A DNA stretch of 64,000 bases from Microbispora hainanensis (GCF_006874475.1 NZ_VIRM01000022.1:62001-126000), one strand, 5' to 3'. Shown: positions 7,870 through 17,654, numbered from the stretch's first letter. A program made the numbers and translations. The notes: a model not told the origin generated them from the sequence alone.

Positions 7870-10800
7870 GTGAGTGGTCAGAACTACCGGCTGGTGCGTC
7901 GCGGGGGAGTGGGACGCCGCGCGGCTCCCGTGCTGGACGAACATCAGCGCGCCGTCGTCGAGCACGAGAGCGGCCCGCTGCTCGTGCTCGCCGGGCCGGG
8001 CACCGGCAAGACCACCACGATCGTGGAGACCGTCGTCGACCGGGTCGAGCGCCGCGGCGTGGACCCCGAGCGGGTGCTCGTCCTCACCTTCAGCCGCAAG
8101 GCGGCCGGCGAGCTGCGCGAGCGGATCACCGCCCGGATGCGCAGGACCACCAGGACCCCGCTGGCCCTCACCTTCCACAGCTACGCGTACGCGCTGCTGC
8201 GCCGTGAGGCGGTGCTGGCCGGTGAGCCGCCGCCGCGCCTGCTCACCGGTCCCGAGCAGCTGCTGGAGATCCGGCGGCTGCTGCACGGCGAGCTGGAGGA
8301 CGGCGCGCGGCACTGGCCCCCGGACATGCGGGAGCTGCTCAAGACCCGGGGGTTCGCCGAGGAGCTGCGCGACTTCCTGTCCCGCGCGGCCGAGCGCGGC
8401 CTGTACGGCGACGCGCTGGTGCGGTTGGGCCGCGAGCACGGCAGGCCCGACTGGGAGGCCGCCGGGCTGTTCTCCTACCGCTATCAGGACCGGTTCGACC
8501 TCGATCCGGTGCCCGCGCTGGACTACTCGGAGCTGATCCGCGAGGCGGCCGGTCTGCTCGCCGACGGCGAGGTGCGGCGGCGCGAGCGGGACGCGTACGA
8601 CCTGGTGCTCGTCGACGAATACCAGGACACCGACCCGGCGCAGGAGTTCCTGCTCAGGCAGCTCGCGGGAGACGGCCGCGACCTGATCGCCGTGGGCGAC
8701 CCCGACCAGTCGATCTACGGCTTCCGCGGCGCCGACGTGCAGGGCATCCTCCGGTTCCCCGAGCGCTTCCCTGCGCGCGACGGGCGGGACGCCCCGGTGG
8801 TCGCGCTGCGGGTGTGCCGCCGCAGCGGCCCGGCCCTGCTGGAGGCCTCCCGCCGCGTCGCCGGCCGCCTCCCGGCCGTACCAGGCCATGAGAACAGGAC
8901 CGGCGGCCACCGGGACCTGATCCCGCTGGAGGACGCCGACCCGGGCGAGGTGAAGGTCCTGCTGGCCGACAGCACCAGCCAGGAGGCCGCGGTGGTGGCC
9001 GACACGCTGCGCCGGGCGCACCTGCTCGACGGGGTGCCGTGGTCGCGCATGGCGGTGCTGGTGCGCAGCGCCGTGCGCCACGTGCCGCTGCTGCGGCGGG
9101 CGCTGGTCACCGCGGGCGTGCCCGTCGTGGTCGCGGGCGACGAGCTCCCGTTGGTGCAGGAGCCCGGCGTCCGGCCGCTGATCACGCTGCTGCGGATCGC
9201 CGCCGCGCCGGCCGCGCTCGACGTCGCGACCGCCGAGGAACTGCTGACCGGTCCGCTCGGCGGCACCGACATGATCGGCGTGCGCCGGCTGCGCCGCGCC
9301 CTGCGGATCGCCGAGCACGAGGCGGTCGCCGCGGAGGCCGCCGCCGCGGAGGAGGCGGGTCAGCCGCCGCTGCCCTTCACCCCGCGCTCGTCGGACGAGC
9401 TGCTGGTCGCGGCGCTGCGCGACGCCCGGGAGCTGGGCGGCGTCGAGCCCCACGTCGCGGCGCCGGCGGAACGGCTCGCGCGGCTCATCGCGACCGCCCG
9501 CGAGGCCGTACGGCACGGCCAGGGCGCCGAGGAGACGCTGTGGGAGATCTGGCAGGCCAGCGGGCTCGCGGAGCGCTGGACCGAGGCCAGCCTCGCGGGC
9601 GGTGCCCGGGGCGCCCAGGCCGACCGCGACCTCGACGCCGTCGTGGCCCTGTTCGACCATGTGGCCCGCTTCACCGACCGGCTGCCCAAGGCCGGGGTCG
9701 CGGTGTTCCTCGACGACCTGACGTCCCAGGAGATCGCCGGCGACTCGCTGGCCGAGTCGGCCCCCGAGGGCGACGCCGTACGGATCCTGACCGCGCACCG
9801 GTCGAAGGGCCTGGAATGGGACGTGGTGGTGGTCGCCGGCGTCCAGGAGGGCCTGTGGCCCGACCTGCGCCTGCGCGGTTCGCTCCTCGGCACCGAGGCG
9901 CTGGTGGATCTGGCGGGCGGGGTGGAGTTCACGGGCGGAGTGGAGTTCGCGGGCGGCTCGGCGCTGGACACCACGCAGGCGGCGACCGCCGCGCTGGCGT
10001 CCAAGCTGCTCGCCGAGGAGCGGCGGCTGTTCTACGTCGCGGCCACCCGCGCCCGCAGGAAACTCGTCGTCACGGCCGTCGGCGGCGAGGACACCGACGA
10101 ACGGCCCTCCCGGTTCCTCACCGAGCTGCTGCCCGGCGGGGTGGAGGCGGCGACCGTGGACGACCGGGCGCGGTGGCTCAGCATGTCGGCGCTGGTCGCG
10201 GACCTGCGCGCGGCGGTGTGCGACACGACCAAGCCCGAGGCGATGCGCCGCGAGGCGGCCGCGCACCTCGCCAGGCTGGCCCAGGCGGGGGTGCCCGGGG
10301 CCAACCCCGGCGAGTGGTACGCGCTGACCCCGATCTCCGACGACCGGCCGCTCGGCTGGCCCGACGACGTCGTCCAGATCTCCCCGTCGTCGGTGGAGAG
10401 CTTCACCAAGTGCGGCCTGCGCTGGATGCTGGAGACCGCGGTCGGGGCCGGGTCGTCGAACGTCACCCAGAACCTCGGCACGGTCGTCCACGCGATCGCC
10501 GCCATGGCCACCGAGGACGGCACCGACTACGTCAAGCGGCTCGACGACATCTGGGACCAGTTCGACTTCGGCGGGCTGTGGTTCAACCGCAAGCAGCGCC
10601 GCGTCGCCGAGCAGATGGTCGACAGGTTCGTCCGGTGGCAGAAGGACAGACCACGCGACCTGGTCGCTGTGGAGGAGGCGTTCACCGTACGGGTGCCGGG
10701 CCACGACATCCAGATCACCGGGCGGGTGGACCGGGTCGAGCGGGACGAGACCGGCCGGGCGGTGATCATCGACATCAAGACCGGCAGCGGCAGGCCCAAG

Positions 10801-11127
10801 GACACCGAGATCGACCGGCATCCGCAGCTGGGGGTGTATCAGCTCGCCACGACGCTCGGGGCGTTCGAACGGCACGGCCTCCTCCAGCCGGGCGGCGCGT
10901 CGCTGCTGCATCTGGGCAAGGCGGCGGGCCAGTCGGCCGACGCCAGGGAGCAGGCGCAGCGGGCGCTCGCCGACGACCCCGAGCCCGACTGGGCGGAGAC
11001 CCTGGTCAAGACGGTGGCGACCGGCATGTCCGCCAAGGTGTTCGTCGCCACGGTCAACGACGGCTGCCGCAACTGTGCCGCTAAAATCGCCTGCCCTGTG
11101 AACGACAACGGAGGACAGGTGTGCTGA
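7870..11127 (+). CDS. adnA: AdnA-like subunit of the AdnAB helicase-nuclease
   Basis: A 1085-residue SF1A helicase fused to a RecB-type nuclease. Motor motifs: GPGTGKTT (residues 42-49), LTFSRKAAGEL, DEYQDTDPAQ (near 249), GDPDQSIYGFRGAD, LTAHRSKGLEW and FYVAATRAR. Motif IV is unusual (RVCRRSG in place of NYRS). The nuclease core is IIDIKTG (Asp 968, Lys 970). Cys 848, 1066, 1069 and 1075 follow the pattern that holds a 4Fe-4S cluster in AddB/Cas4-type nucleases. With AdnB it resects double-strand breaks. The GTG at 7870 is chosen because the frame upstream lies inside the MmyB gene; GTG 7855 is an alternative. The stop overlaps the adnB start. An 18-bp in-frame duplication lies at 9915-9950. 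Confidence 0.9.
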   Translation: MSGQNYRLVRRGGVGRRAAPVLDEHQRAVVEHESGPLLVLAGPGTGKTTTIVETVVDRVERRGVDPERVLVLTFSRKAAGELRERITARMRRTTRTPLALTFHSYAYALLRREAVLAGEPPPRLLTGPEQLLEIRRLLHGELEDGARHWPPDMRELLKTRGFAEELRDFLSRAAERGLYGDALVRLGREHGRPDWEAAGLFSYRYQDRFDLDPVPALDYSELIREAAGLLADGEVRRRERDAYDLVLVDEYQDTDPAQEFLLRQLAGDGRDLIAVGDPDQSIYGFRGADVQGILRFPERFPARDGRDAPVVALRVCRRSGPALLEASRRVAGRLPAVPGHENRTGGHRDLIPLEDADPGEVKVLLADSTSQEAAVVADTLRRAHLLDGVPWSRMAVLVRSAVRHVPLLRRALVTAGVPVVVAGDELPLVQEPGVRPLITLLRIAAAPAALDVATAEELLTGPLGGTDMIGVRRLRRALRIAEHEAVAAEAAAAEEAGQPPLPFTPRSSDELLVAALRDARELGGVEPHVAAPAERLARLIATAREAVRHGQGAEETLWEIWQASGLAERWTEASLAGGARGAQADRDLDAVVALFDHVARFTDRLPKAGVAVFLDDLTSQEIAGDSLAESAPEGDAVRILTAHRSKGLEWDVVVVAGVQEGLWPDLRLRGSLLGTEALVDLAGGVEFTGGVEFAGGSALDTTQAATAALASKLLAEERRLFYVAATRARRKLVVTAVGGEDTDERPSRFLTELLPGGVEAATVDDRARWLSMSALVADLRAAVCDTTKPEAMRREAAAHLARLAQAGVPGANPGEWYALTPISDDRPLGWPDDVVQISPSSVESFTKCGLRWMLETAVGAGSSNVTQNLGTVVHAIAAMATEDGTDYVKRLDDIWDQFDFGGLWFNRKQRRVAEQMVDRFVRWQKDRPRDLVAVEEAFTVRVPGHDIQITGRVDRVERDETGRAVIIDIKTGSGRPKDTEIDRHPQLGVYQLATTLGAFERHGLLQPGGASLLHLGKAAGQSADAREQAQRALADDPEPDWAETLVKTVATGMSAKVFVATVNDGCRNCAAKIACPVNDNGGQVC
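9915..9950 (+). repeat. Two tandem 18-bp units inside adnA
   Basis: Units at 9915-9932 and 9933-9950 differ at three or fewer positions and encode GGVEFT and GGVEFA, just after the GSLLG turn that follows helicase motif V. The unit length is a multiple of three, so the frame is kept. It looks like a recent in-frame slippage in a surface loop. Confidence 0.7.
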
Positions 11128-14100
11128 CGCCCGGTGAGCTGGCCGGTCGGCTCGGGATCCTCCCGCCCACCCCCGAGCAGGCGGCCGTCATCGAGGCGCC
11201 CCCGGAGCCGATGGTGGTGGTGGCGGGGGCGGGATCCGGCAAGAGCGAGACCATGGCCGGGCGGGTGGTCTGGCTGGTCGCCAACGGCCTGGCCAGGCCC
11301 GAGCAGATCCTCGGCCTCACCTTCACGCGCAAGGCCGCCGCCGAGCTGGCCGAACGGGTGCGCCGGCGGCTGGCGGGGCTGGCGGCGGCCGGGCTGGTCG
11401 AGCCCGAGCTGCTCGACTCCGAGCCGACGGTCTCCACCTATCACGCGTACGCCGCCCGGCTGGTGACCGACCACGCGCTGCGCGAGGGGCTGGAGCCCAC
11501 CATGCGGCTCGTCACGCCCGCCGTCGCCTGGCAGATGGCCGCCCGGGTGGTGGGCCAGTATGACGGGCCGATGGACCGGGTGGACCTGTCTCCGCCCAGC
11601 GTCACCGCCGCCGTGCTCGAACTGGCCGGAGAGCTCGCCGAGCACCTGCGCGACCCGTCGGACGTACGCGAGGTCGGCGACTGGCTGCGCGAGCGCCTGG
11701 CCTCGCTTACCGGGCGGATCGTCAAGGACCAGCGCAAGCCGGTCGAGACCCAGGCCGTCCGCGAGCAACTGCTGCCGATGGTCGAGGCGTACGAACGGCT
11801 CAAGCGGTCCAGGGAGGTCATCGACTACGGCGACCAGATGGCGCTGGCCGCGCGGATCGCCTCGCGGCATCCGGAGGTCGGCGCGTCCGAGCGGTCCCGG
11901 TTCTCCGTCGTGCTGCTCGACGAATATCAGGACACCAGCCACGCCCAGCTCGTGCTGCTGCGTTCGCTGTACGGCGGGGGCCACCCCGTCACGGCGGTCG
12001 GCGACCCCTGCCAGTCGATCTACGGATGGCGCGGCGCCTCGGCGGGCAACCTGTCCCGGTTCCCCCGGGACTTCCCCGCGGCGTCCGGAGAACCCGCCCA
12101 GGTGCGGCGGCTGTCGGTCAGCTTCCGCAACGGCGAGCACGTGCTCGGCGTCGCGGCCCGGATCCAGGCGCCCCTGCGCCGGGAGGCCAGTGAGGTGCCG
12201 GTGCTGGTGCCGGGCGGCAACCGGGTGGGCCGGGGCCGGGTGCTGTGCGCCTTCCACGAGACGGCCGAGGACGAGGCGGAGTGGATCGCCGAGGGCCTGG
12301 CCGGCATGCTGCACGGCGAGGACGCCCCGGACGGCCTGCCCTGGGGCGAGGGCGAGCGGGCCAAGCGCGGCCCCGCCCTGCAGCCGCAGGACGTCGCGAT
12401 CCTCGCCCGCAAGCGGTCGCAGTTCCCGGCCCTGCGCCGGGCCCTGGAGGCCCGGGGGATCCCCGTGGAGGTCGTGGGCCTCGGCGGGCTGCTCACCGTG
12501 CCCGAGGTGGCCGACATCGTGGCGACCCTGCGGGCCCTGTACGACCCGACCGCCGGGGACGCGCTGGTGCGGCTGCTCGCAGGCCCGCGCTGGCGGATCG
12601 GCCCGGCCGACCTCAAGGTGCTCGGCGACCTGGCCCGCGAGCTCAACAAGGAGATCAGGCAGGCCAGGGGAGGACCACGGCCGGAAGACCCGCTCGACCA
12701 GGTCGTCGCCGACCTCGCCGAGGAGCGCGGCAGCCTGATCGACGCACTCGACGAGCTGCCCGACCGGCCCGACTGGCTGGAGCGGTTCTCCGCGCTGGCG
12801 CGGATGCGGCTGCCCGCCGTCGCCCGTGAGCTGCGCTGGCTGCGCGCCCACGCGGGACAGCCGCTGCCCGACCTGATCAGCGAGATCGAGCGCAGGCTCG
12901 GCCTCGACGTGGAGGTCGCCGCCAGGGGAGGCAGCCCGCTCGCCGCCCGCGCCGACCTCGACGCCTTCCTCGACGCCGCCTCCCGGTTCGCCGGCGACTC
13001 GGAGGACCCGACGCTCGGCGCGTTCCTGGCGTACCTCAAGGCGGCGGAGAGCGAGGAGTTCGGGCTGGAGGCCGGGCGGGTCGGCGACAGCAACACGGTC
13101 AAGCTGATGACCGTCCACGCCTCCAAGGGGCTTGAGTGGCCGGTCGTGGTGGTGCCGGGACTGTCGCAGCTCACCTCCCAGAAGGGCGGGCTGATCAAGG
13201 GCAGCATGTTCCCCGCGACCCCGGTCACCAACTCACGCTGGACGGAGAACCCGCGCAAGCTGCCGTACCCGCTGCGGGGGGACAGCGCGGACCTGCCCGA
13301 GCTGGCCGGGCTGGACCGGGAGGCATTGGGCGCCTTCGACGAGCGCTGCCGCGACCGCGACCTGATGGAGGAGCGGCGGCTGGCGTACGTCGCCGTCACC
13401 AGGGCGCACTACCTGCTGATCGCCTCCGGCTACCGCTGGGGCACCTCGTCGCGGCCTCTGGAGCCGTCGGACTTCCTGCGGGAGATCCGCGAGGCGGGCG
13501 CCCGGGTCGTCCGCTGGGCCGAGGACGCGGAGAGCACGGACAATCCGCTGCTCGCCGAGCCGCCGGTGGCCGAGTGGCCGTCCGTCACGGTGCGCGACGC
13601 GATCCTCGACGGCGCCCGCCTCGTGGAGGAGGCGATGATGGGCGACGCCCCGCCCCCGGCGGCGGACGATCACGCCCTGCTCAGGGACCGCGACCGGGAG
13701 CGGCTGCGGGCCTGGGCGCGCGACACCGACCTGCTGCTGCGCGAGCGGGAGACGAACCGGCAGCGGGCCGGGGCGGTCGTGGAGCTGCCGTCGCGGCTGT
13801 CGGTGTCGTCGCTGGTCACGCTGGCCCAGGACCCGGCGGCGTTCGCCCGGCAGGTGCGTCGTCCGCTGCCGCGCCGCCCTGCCCCGCTGGCGCGCCGGGG
13901 CACCACCTTCCACCGGTGGCTGGAGTCGCGCTGGGGCCAGCAGCGCCTGATCGACGACCTGGAGCTGCCCGGCGCCGCCGACGAGCTGTCGGAGACCGAG
14001 ATCCAGCTCGCCGAGCTGCAGGAGCGGTTCGAGGAGAGCGAGTGGGCCGCGCGTGAGCCGGTCGACCTGGAGGTCCCGTTCGAGACCATGATCGGCGACC

Positions 14101-14378
14101 GTCTGCTGCGCGGGCGGATGGACGCGGTCTTCCGTGAGGGCGACGGCTACGTGGTGGTCGACTGGAAGACCGGTGAACGGCCGCAGGGCAGGGCCGCCGA
14201 GACCGCGTCGGTGCAGCTCGCGGCCTACCGGGTGGCCTGGGCCGCGCTGGCCGGGGTGCCGTTGGAGAAGGTCGGGGCGGCCTTCCACTACGTGCGCTCG
14301 AACGAGACCGTCCGCCCGGTGGATCTCCTCGACGCGGACGGTCTCACCACGCTCATTCAGCGGGTTCCGGAGGACTGA
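11121..14378 (+). CDS. adnB: AdnB-like subunit of the AdnAB helicase-nuclease
   Basis: A 1085-residue SF1A helicase-nuclease. Motor: GAGSGKS (residues 36-42), LGLTFTRKAAAELAERV, LLDEYQDTSHAQ, GDPCQSIYGWRGAS, LSVSFRNGEHVL, MTVHASKGLEW, RRLAYVAVTRA. All motifs look intact, in line with AdnB being the lead motor. C-terminal RecB nuclease: RGTTFHRWLESRWG, LRGRMDAVF, VVDWKTGE (Asp 1014, Lys 1016), QLAAYR. The GTG start is preceded by GGAGGACAGGT and overlaps the adnA stop by 7 bp, so the subunits are translationally coupled, as expected of a stoichiometric heterodimer. Its 3' end overlaps the convergent Uma2 gene by 26 bp. Confidence 0.92.
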   Translation: MLTPGELAGRLGILPPTPEQAAVIEAPPEPMVVVAGAGSGKSETMAGRVVWLVANGLARPEQILGLTFTRKAAAELAERVRRRLAGLAAAGLVEPELLDSEPTVSTYHAYAARLVTDHALREGLEPTMRLVTPAVAWQMAARVVGQYDGPMDRVDLSPPSVTAAVLELAGELAEHLRDPSDVREVGDWLRERLASLTGRIVKDQRKPVETQAVREQLLPMVEAYERLKRSREVIDYGDQMALAARIASRHPEVGASERSRFSVVLLDEYQDTSHAQLVLLRSLYGGGHPVTAVGDPCQSIYGWRGASAGNLSRFPRDFPAASGEPAQVRRLSVSFRNGEHVLGVAARIQAPLRREASEVPVLVPGGNRVGRGRVLCAFHETAEDEAEWIAEGLAGMLHGEDAPDGLPWGEGERAKRGPALQPQDVAILARKRSQFPALRRALEARGIPVEVVGLGGLLTVPEVADIVATLRALYDPTAGDALVRLLAGPRWRIGPADLKVLGDLARELNKEIRQARGGPRPEDPLDQVVADLAEERGSLIDALDELPDRPDWLERFSALARMRLPAVARELRWLRAHAGQPLPDLISEIERRLGLDVEVAARGGSPLAARADLDAFLDAASRFAGDSEDPTLGAFLAYLKAAESEEFGLEAGRVGDSNTVKLMTVHASKGLEWPVVVVPGLSQLTSQKGGLIKGSMFPATPVTNSRWTENPRKLPYPLRGDSADLPELAGLDREALGAFDERCRDRDLMEERRLAYVAVTRAHYLLIASGYRWGTSSRPLEPSDFLREIREAGARVVRWAEDAESTDNPLLAEPPVAEWPSVTVRDAILDGARLVEEAMMGDAPPPAADDHALLRDRDRERLRAWARDTDLLLRERETNRQRAGAVVELPSRLSVSSLVTLAQDPAAFARQVRRPLPRRPAPLARRGTTFHRWLESRWGQQRLIDDLELPGAADELSETEIQLAELQERFEESEWAAREPVDLEVPFETMIGDRLLRGRMDAVFREGDGYVVVDWKTGERPQGRAAETASVQLAAYRVAWAALAGVPLEKVGAAFHYVRSNETVRPVDLLDADGLTTLIQRVPED

Positions 14379-15102
14379 CCACCGGGTCGAAGAGCGCGCT
14401 CGTCTCGATCTTTATCCCGAACGGTTCGGGCAGCTCCAGCACCTCGCCCTCCTCGGCGGTCACCATCCGCCGGTACGGCTGCCGCTCGTCGCGGGGGCCG
14501 AGGTCGGGGAGCGGGTCGCTCATCAGGGTCACCGTGCGTGGAGTCGCCAGGGGGTCCACGATCAGGTAGAGCGGCACGCCCGCCCGCGCGTAGTCGAGTG
14601 GCTTCTCCTTCCAGTCGATCTCGTGGTTGCCCGGAGAGCACACCTCCACGGCCAGCAGGACGCTGTGCCCGTGCACCCGCATCCGATCGAGCCGCTCGGC
14701 TTTCATCGGCAGGACGAGCAGGTCGGGTAGCCGATGGTCGAGCATCGGCGGGATGTGGACCGCCCAGTTGCAGAAGAAGCGCCAGCCCTTCGCCGTTATC
14801 AGGGGCAGCAGGAGCTTGGTGAGCCGGTAGACGATCTCGTTGCTCTCCTCACTCATCCACGGGCTCACGACGACCTGCCCACGACGAATCTCCGCCCGAT
14901 AACCGGCGTCGTTGAGTCGCATGCACAGGTGCAGCACCTCGTCCGGGAGGGCCTGCGGCTCGTCGGGCTCGGGCTCGGGCTTCCTGGCCTCCTGCTGGGG
15001 TTCGTCCTCGCCGAGGACGGGGTCGTCCGGGGCGGGGTCGTCCTGCTTCTGCGGGACGGGGTGGTCGTGCCTGCCGCGTTTGGTCGGCTTGGTGAGAGCC
15101 AT
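14353..15102 (-). CDS. Uma2 family (PD-(D/E)XK nuclease-fold) protein
   Basis: A 249-residue protein. The first ~55 residues are polar, low-complexity and rich in Pro, Glu, Asp and Lys. The rest is the Uma2/DUF820 domain: RRGQVVVSPWMS, DHRLPDLLVLP (metal-binding Asp), LLAVEVCSPGN (acidic residue after a beta strand), WKEKPLDYARAGVPLYLIVDP. These follow the PD-(D/E)XK nuclease fold. Members are numerous in actinomycetes and cyanobacteria, and substrates are unknown. The N-terminal extension is unusual for the family. It is tail-to-tail with adnB, overlapping by 26 bp, and begins the accessory segment that separates adnAB from nudC. Confidence 0.87.
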   Translation of the reverse strand: MALTKPTKRGRHDHPVPQKQDDPAPDDPVLGEDEPQQEARKPEPEPDEPQALPDEVLHLCMRLNDAGYRAEIRRGQVVVSPWMSEESNEIVYRLTKLLLPLITAKGWRFFCNWAVHIPPMLDHRLPDLLVLPMKAERLDRMRVHGHSVLLAVEVCSPGNHEIDWKEKPLDYARAGVPLYLIVDPLATPRTVTLMSDPLPDLGPRDERQPYRRMVTAEEGEVLELPEPFGIKIETSALFDPVVSPPEPAE

Positions 15103-15368
15103 AGCGCCATCCTCTCCTGCTCCTCCATTGATGGTACGGAAGGTTTCCAGAGCGCCACGGAAAGTAACAGGAGAGTGATGGGCGGGAAATTGCTGGGAAG
15201 GGCGACGCGGTGAAGGAAGTCCCTACCGGGTGAAGGAAAATCGGCTCCTCAAATCAGTCATAGGCGACGTGCCTGCCACAAAGGTCCCGCGCCGGGTTCG
15301 GGATTATCCGCGGGAGTGATTCTCTATTCCGTCGACGCGGACCATTCATGATCGGCTAATAATGGCCT

Positions 15369-16274
15369 ATGTCGGTTGTGCGGATGACGATGGCGGCGGT
15401 CTGCGTCGCGGTGGTGACCGGGTGTTCGGCGTCGGCGGCGGCGAATACTCCGGATCTCACGCTTCCCTTGGACGCCTACAGTCTCGGCGCGAAGGATCGC
15501 GCCCAGGTGACTCGAGCCCGGTTCATGCTGATGGAGGAATGCCTGCGCCATGTGGGGATCGATTTCCGCTTTCCCGCCGTCCAGCCGGTGACCGACCTGC
15601 GCAATGTCGATCTCCTGGGGTGGCTCGATCCCCGGCAGGCCGCAGAATCCGGATATCTGCAGGCTGGACGGAGCTCGGTCGAGATGACCGGCGTGCCGTC
15701 GTACTCGGTCGGCGACGAGGAGTTCGGCGTGCTGGAAGGGAAGGTCCGGCGATACCGCGGACGGACGGTGCCGCCCGGAGGCTGCAGGGCCAAGGCGGAC
15801 GCCCTGCTGAACCGTGGAGCGCGAGGCGTGAGCCCGGCCGACGCCGGCAAGAGGTTCGACGACGACGAGGTCCCGCGTTTCGTCGACGCCGCGGCCGACG
15901 TGGCCGTGAAGGACCCGCGGATCGCGGCGGCCGAACGCGAGTGGAGCGACTGCATGCGGTCGGAGGGGTTCGACTATCGGAGCACCGTCGAGGCCGGTGG
16001 CGACCGGCGCTGGGCGGCGACCGTCAACGACGACTCGCCTGGTCACACCCCCAAGCCGCGCGGCACGAAGGCCGAGATCGACACTGCGGTCGCGGACGTG
16101 CGATGCCGGGCCGAGACCGGCTACACCGACGCTCGCCGCGAGGTCTTCGTCGAGGCCGAGAACCGGGTCATCGGCCGGAACCGGGCCCGGCTCGACGTCA
16201 TCAGATCGCTCAACGAGGCCCGCCTCGCCAACTCCGCCAAGGTCTTCGACGGCACGCTCACGCTGTCCTGGTGA
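15369..16274 (+). CDS. Putative lipoprotein of unknown function, 301 aa
   Basis: A type II signal peptide with lipobox VVTGC (Cys 19) marks an exported, lipid-anchored protein. The mature part is hydrophilic and has three further cysteines in the body (MEECLRHVG, PGGCRAK, SDCMRSEGFDY) plus one in DVRCRAETG, so disulfides are likely outside the cell. The motifs ECLRHVG and DCMRSEGFDY are typical of a group of actinobacterial lipoproteins with no assigned function. The ATG lies seven bases after an AT-rich TAATAAT, suggesting a leaderless message; the 266-bp gap to the divergent Uma2 gene shows nothing else. Its TGA abuts the TetR stop. Confidence 0.75.
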   Translation: MSVVRMTMAAVCVAVVTGCSASAAANTPDLTLPLDAYSLGAKDRAQVTRARFMLMEECLRHVGIDFRFPAVQPVTDLRNVDLLGWLDPRQAAESGYLQAGRSSVEMTGVPSYSVGDEEFGVLEGKVRRYRGRTVPPGGCRAKADALLNRGARGVSPADAGKRFDDDEVPRFVDAAADVAVKDPRIAAAEREWSDCMRSEGFDYRSTVEAGGDRRWAATVNDDSPGHTPKPRGTKAEIDTAVADVRCRAETGYTDARREVFVEAENRVIGRNRARLDVIRSLNEARLANSAKVFDGTLTLSW

Positions 16275-16913
16275 TCACCGACCGGCGGCCGCCTCGATCA
16301 GCCGCAGGACGTCGTCCAGGTCGGCCTCGAACTCGGTGGCGAGGTCGGCGGGCAGGCGGAGCCATGGCGTGAGCCTGGCGTGAGCGGGAAAGCCGCCCTC
16401 GGGGTGACTGCCGCGGTGCCCGCGCGGATCGGGGTCGCCGCTCGTGAAGCGGCCCGAGACCTCGGAGGCGGCGAAGCCGATCACGAACGTGCTGAGCAGG
16501 CGCTCCAGCCGGGGCACTTCGCGATCCGGCACCCCGGCCTCGATGAGCGCGTCGTAGATCACGTCCACCGCGCGGACGGCGTCCGGCGTGACGGCGGGCC
16601 GGGAGAACAGCAGGGGCGCCGCCCAGGGATGCCGCCGGACCATCGCCCGGACGGCGCGTGCGAGGGCCGCGAGCCGTTCGTCCCACCGCTGAGGCTCCTG
16701 CCGATCCCGGCTCCGATCCGGCGGCAGGAGTGCCGAAAGCAGGTGCCCGACCATGGCGTCGAGCAGCTCGGCCTTGCCGCCGACATGCCGATACAGCGCC
16801 ATCGGGGTCACTCCGACACGCTCGGCCACCGCGCGCATCGAGACCCCGTCGAGCCCGCGCTCGTCGGCGATGGCCAGCGCCGCCTCCAGGATCTCTTCCC
16901 GCCTGCCGCCCAT
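16275..16913 (-). CDS. TetR family transcriptional repressor
   Basis: A 212-residue regulator. The N-terminal HTH is plain: REEILEAALAIADERGL, VSMRAVAERVGVTPMALYRHVGGKAELLDAMV. The C-terminal ligand domain resembles the TetR_C class (MVRRHPWAAPLLFSRP, then a long helix with ERLLSTFVIGFAASEV). It is divergent from the ABC exporter genes, with three GTATAC motifs in the 46-bp gap, so it most likely represses that exporter and itself and releases DNA on binding the exported compound. The ATG overlaps no upstream gene. Confidence 0.93.
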   Translation of the reverse strand: MGGRREEILEAALAIADERGLDGVSMRAVAERVGVTPMALYRHVGGKAELLDAMVGHLLSALLPPDRSRDRQEPQRWDERLAALARAVRAMVRRHPWAAPLLFSRPAVTPDAVRAVDVIYDALIEAGVPDREVPRLERLLSTFVIGFAASEVSGRFTSGDPDPRGHRGSHPEGGFPAHARLTPWLRLPADLATEFEADLDDVLRLIEAAAGR

Positions 16914-16915
16914 AG

Positions 16916-16945
16916 GTATACAGTGTAGACGTATACACCGTATAC
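16916..16945 (+). promoter_or_regulatory. Three GTATAC motifs, probable TetR operator
   Basis: Palindromic GTATAC occurs at 16916-16921, 16931-16936 and 16940-16945. The last two, with a 3-bp spacer, form a 15-bp inverted repeat, and the first sits 15 bp before the second. The site fills the gap between tetR and the ABC ATPase start and would overlap both promoters. Confidence 0.65.
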
Positions 16946-16959
16946 ATCGGAGGGACCGG

Positions 16960-17654
16960 ATGCTCGCCGCGGAGAAGCTGGTGAAGCGCTACGGCCCGCG
17001 CCACGTGCTCGACGGCTTCGGCCTCACGGTCGCGCCCGGCGAGATCGCCGGCCTGATCGGCCACAACGGCGCGGGCAAGACCACCTTCGTCGAGATCGTC
17101 ACCGGCCTGGTGCGCCCCGACGCCGGCCGCCTGTCGGTCGCCGGGCATGACGCGATCCGCTCCGGCGGTGCCGTACGACGTCTGCTCGGGGTGGCTCCGC
17201 AGGAGCTCGCCCTGTACAACCGCGTGAGCGTCCGGGAGCACCTGCGGCTGTTCGCGGGACTCGCCGGGCTGCGCGGGCGGCCCTGCTGGCCGCGGTCAGG
17301 GCCCGCGCCGAGGCGGGGGCCGCCGTCCTCTACACGACCCACTATCTGCCGGAGCTCGTCGATCTGGACGCGACGGTGGCGCTCGCCCGTGCCGGACGCG
17401 TCATCGCGCGTGGCTCCCAGCAGGAGCTCACCCGAGACCTGCCGGGCGAGTTGCGGGTCACCTTCGACGACCCGGGCGAGCCGGAGCTGCGCCTGCCGAC
17501 CACGGACCCCGGCGCCGACCTCGCCGCGCTGCTCGCGTCGGGCCGCACGCCCGTCTCCGTCGACGTGCGGCGGCCCGGCCTGGACGACCTCTACCGCTCG
17601 CTGGAAGCCGCGTTCTCGGAGCAGGACGGGGAGGTGCGCGATGCGGTCGGGTGA
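16960..17654 (+). pseudogene. ABC exporter ATP-binding protein, internally deleted and frameshifted
   Basis: It starts normally at ATG 16960 after GGAGGG: EKLVKRYGPRHVLDGFGL, Walker A GHNGAGKTT, Q-loop GVAPQELALYNRVSVREH. At about 17280 the similarity jumps. In another frame the sequence resumes with ALLAAVRARAEAGAAVLYTTHYLPELVDLDA (H-loop, positions from 17280) and runs to the stop at 17652-17654. The LSGGQ signature, Walker B and D-loop, roughly 60-75 residues, are missing. The lost segment is not a multiple of three bases, because the two halves are in different frames. Frame 1 stays open past the junction into the permease, so a nonsense fusion of 480 codons is theoretically readable. As it stands it cannot hydrolyse ATP. 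It is either a true pseudogene or a sequencing/assembly deletion. Confidence 0.85.

Noticed and set aside
7468-10911. Very long minus-strand frame opposite adnA
   Set aside because: Low-complexity composition typical of antisense shadow; adnA motifs are intact on the plus strand.
14353-15102. Restriction-modification or anti-phage defence island around the Uma2 gene
   Set aside because: Uma2 stands alone; no methylase, sensor or second defence gene is adjacent. A single PD-(D/E)XK-fold gene is not enough.
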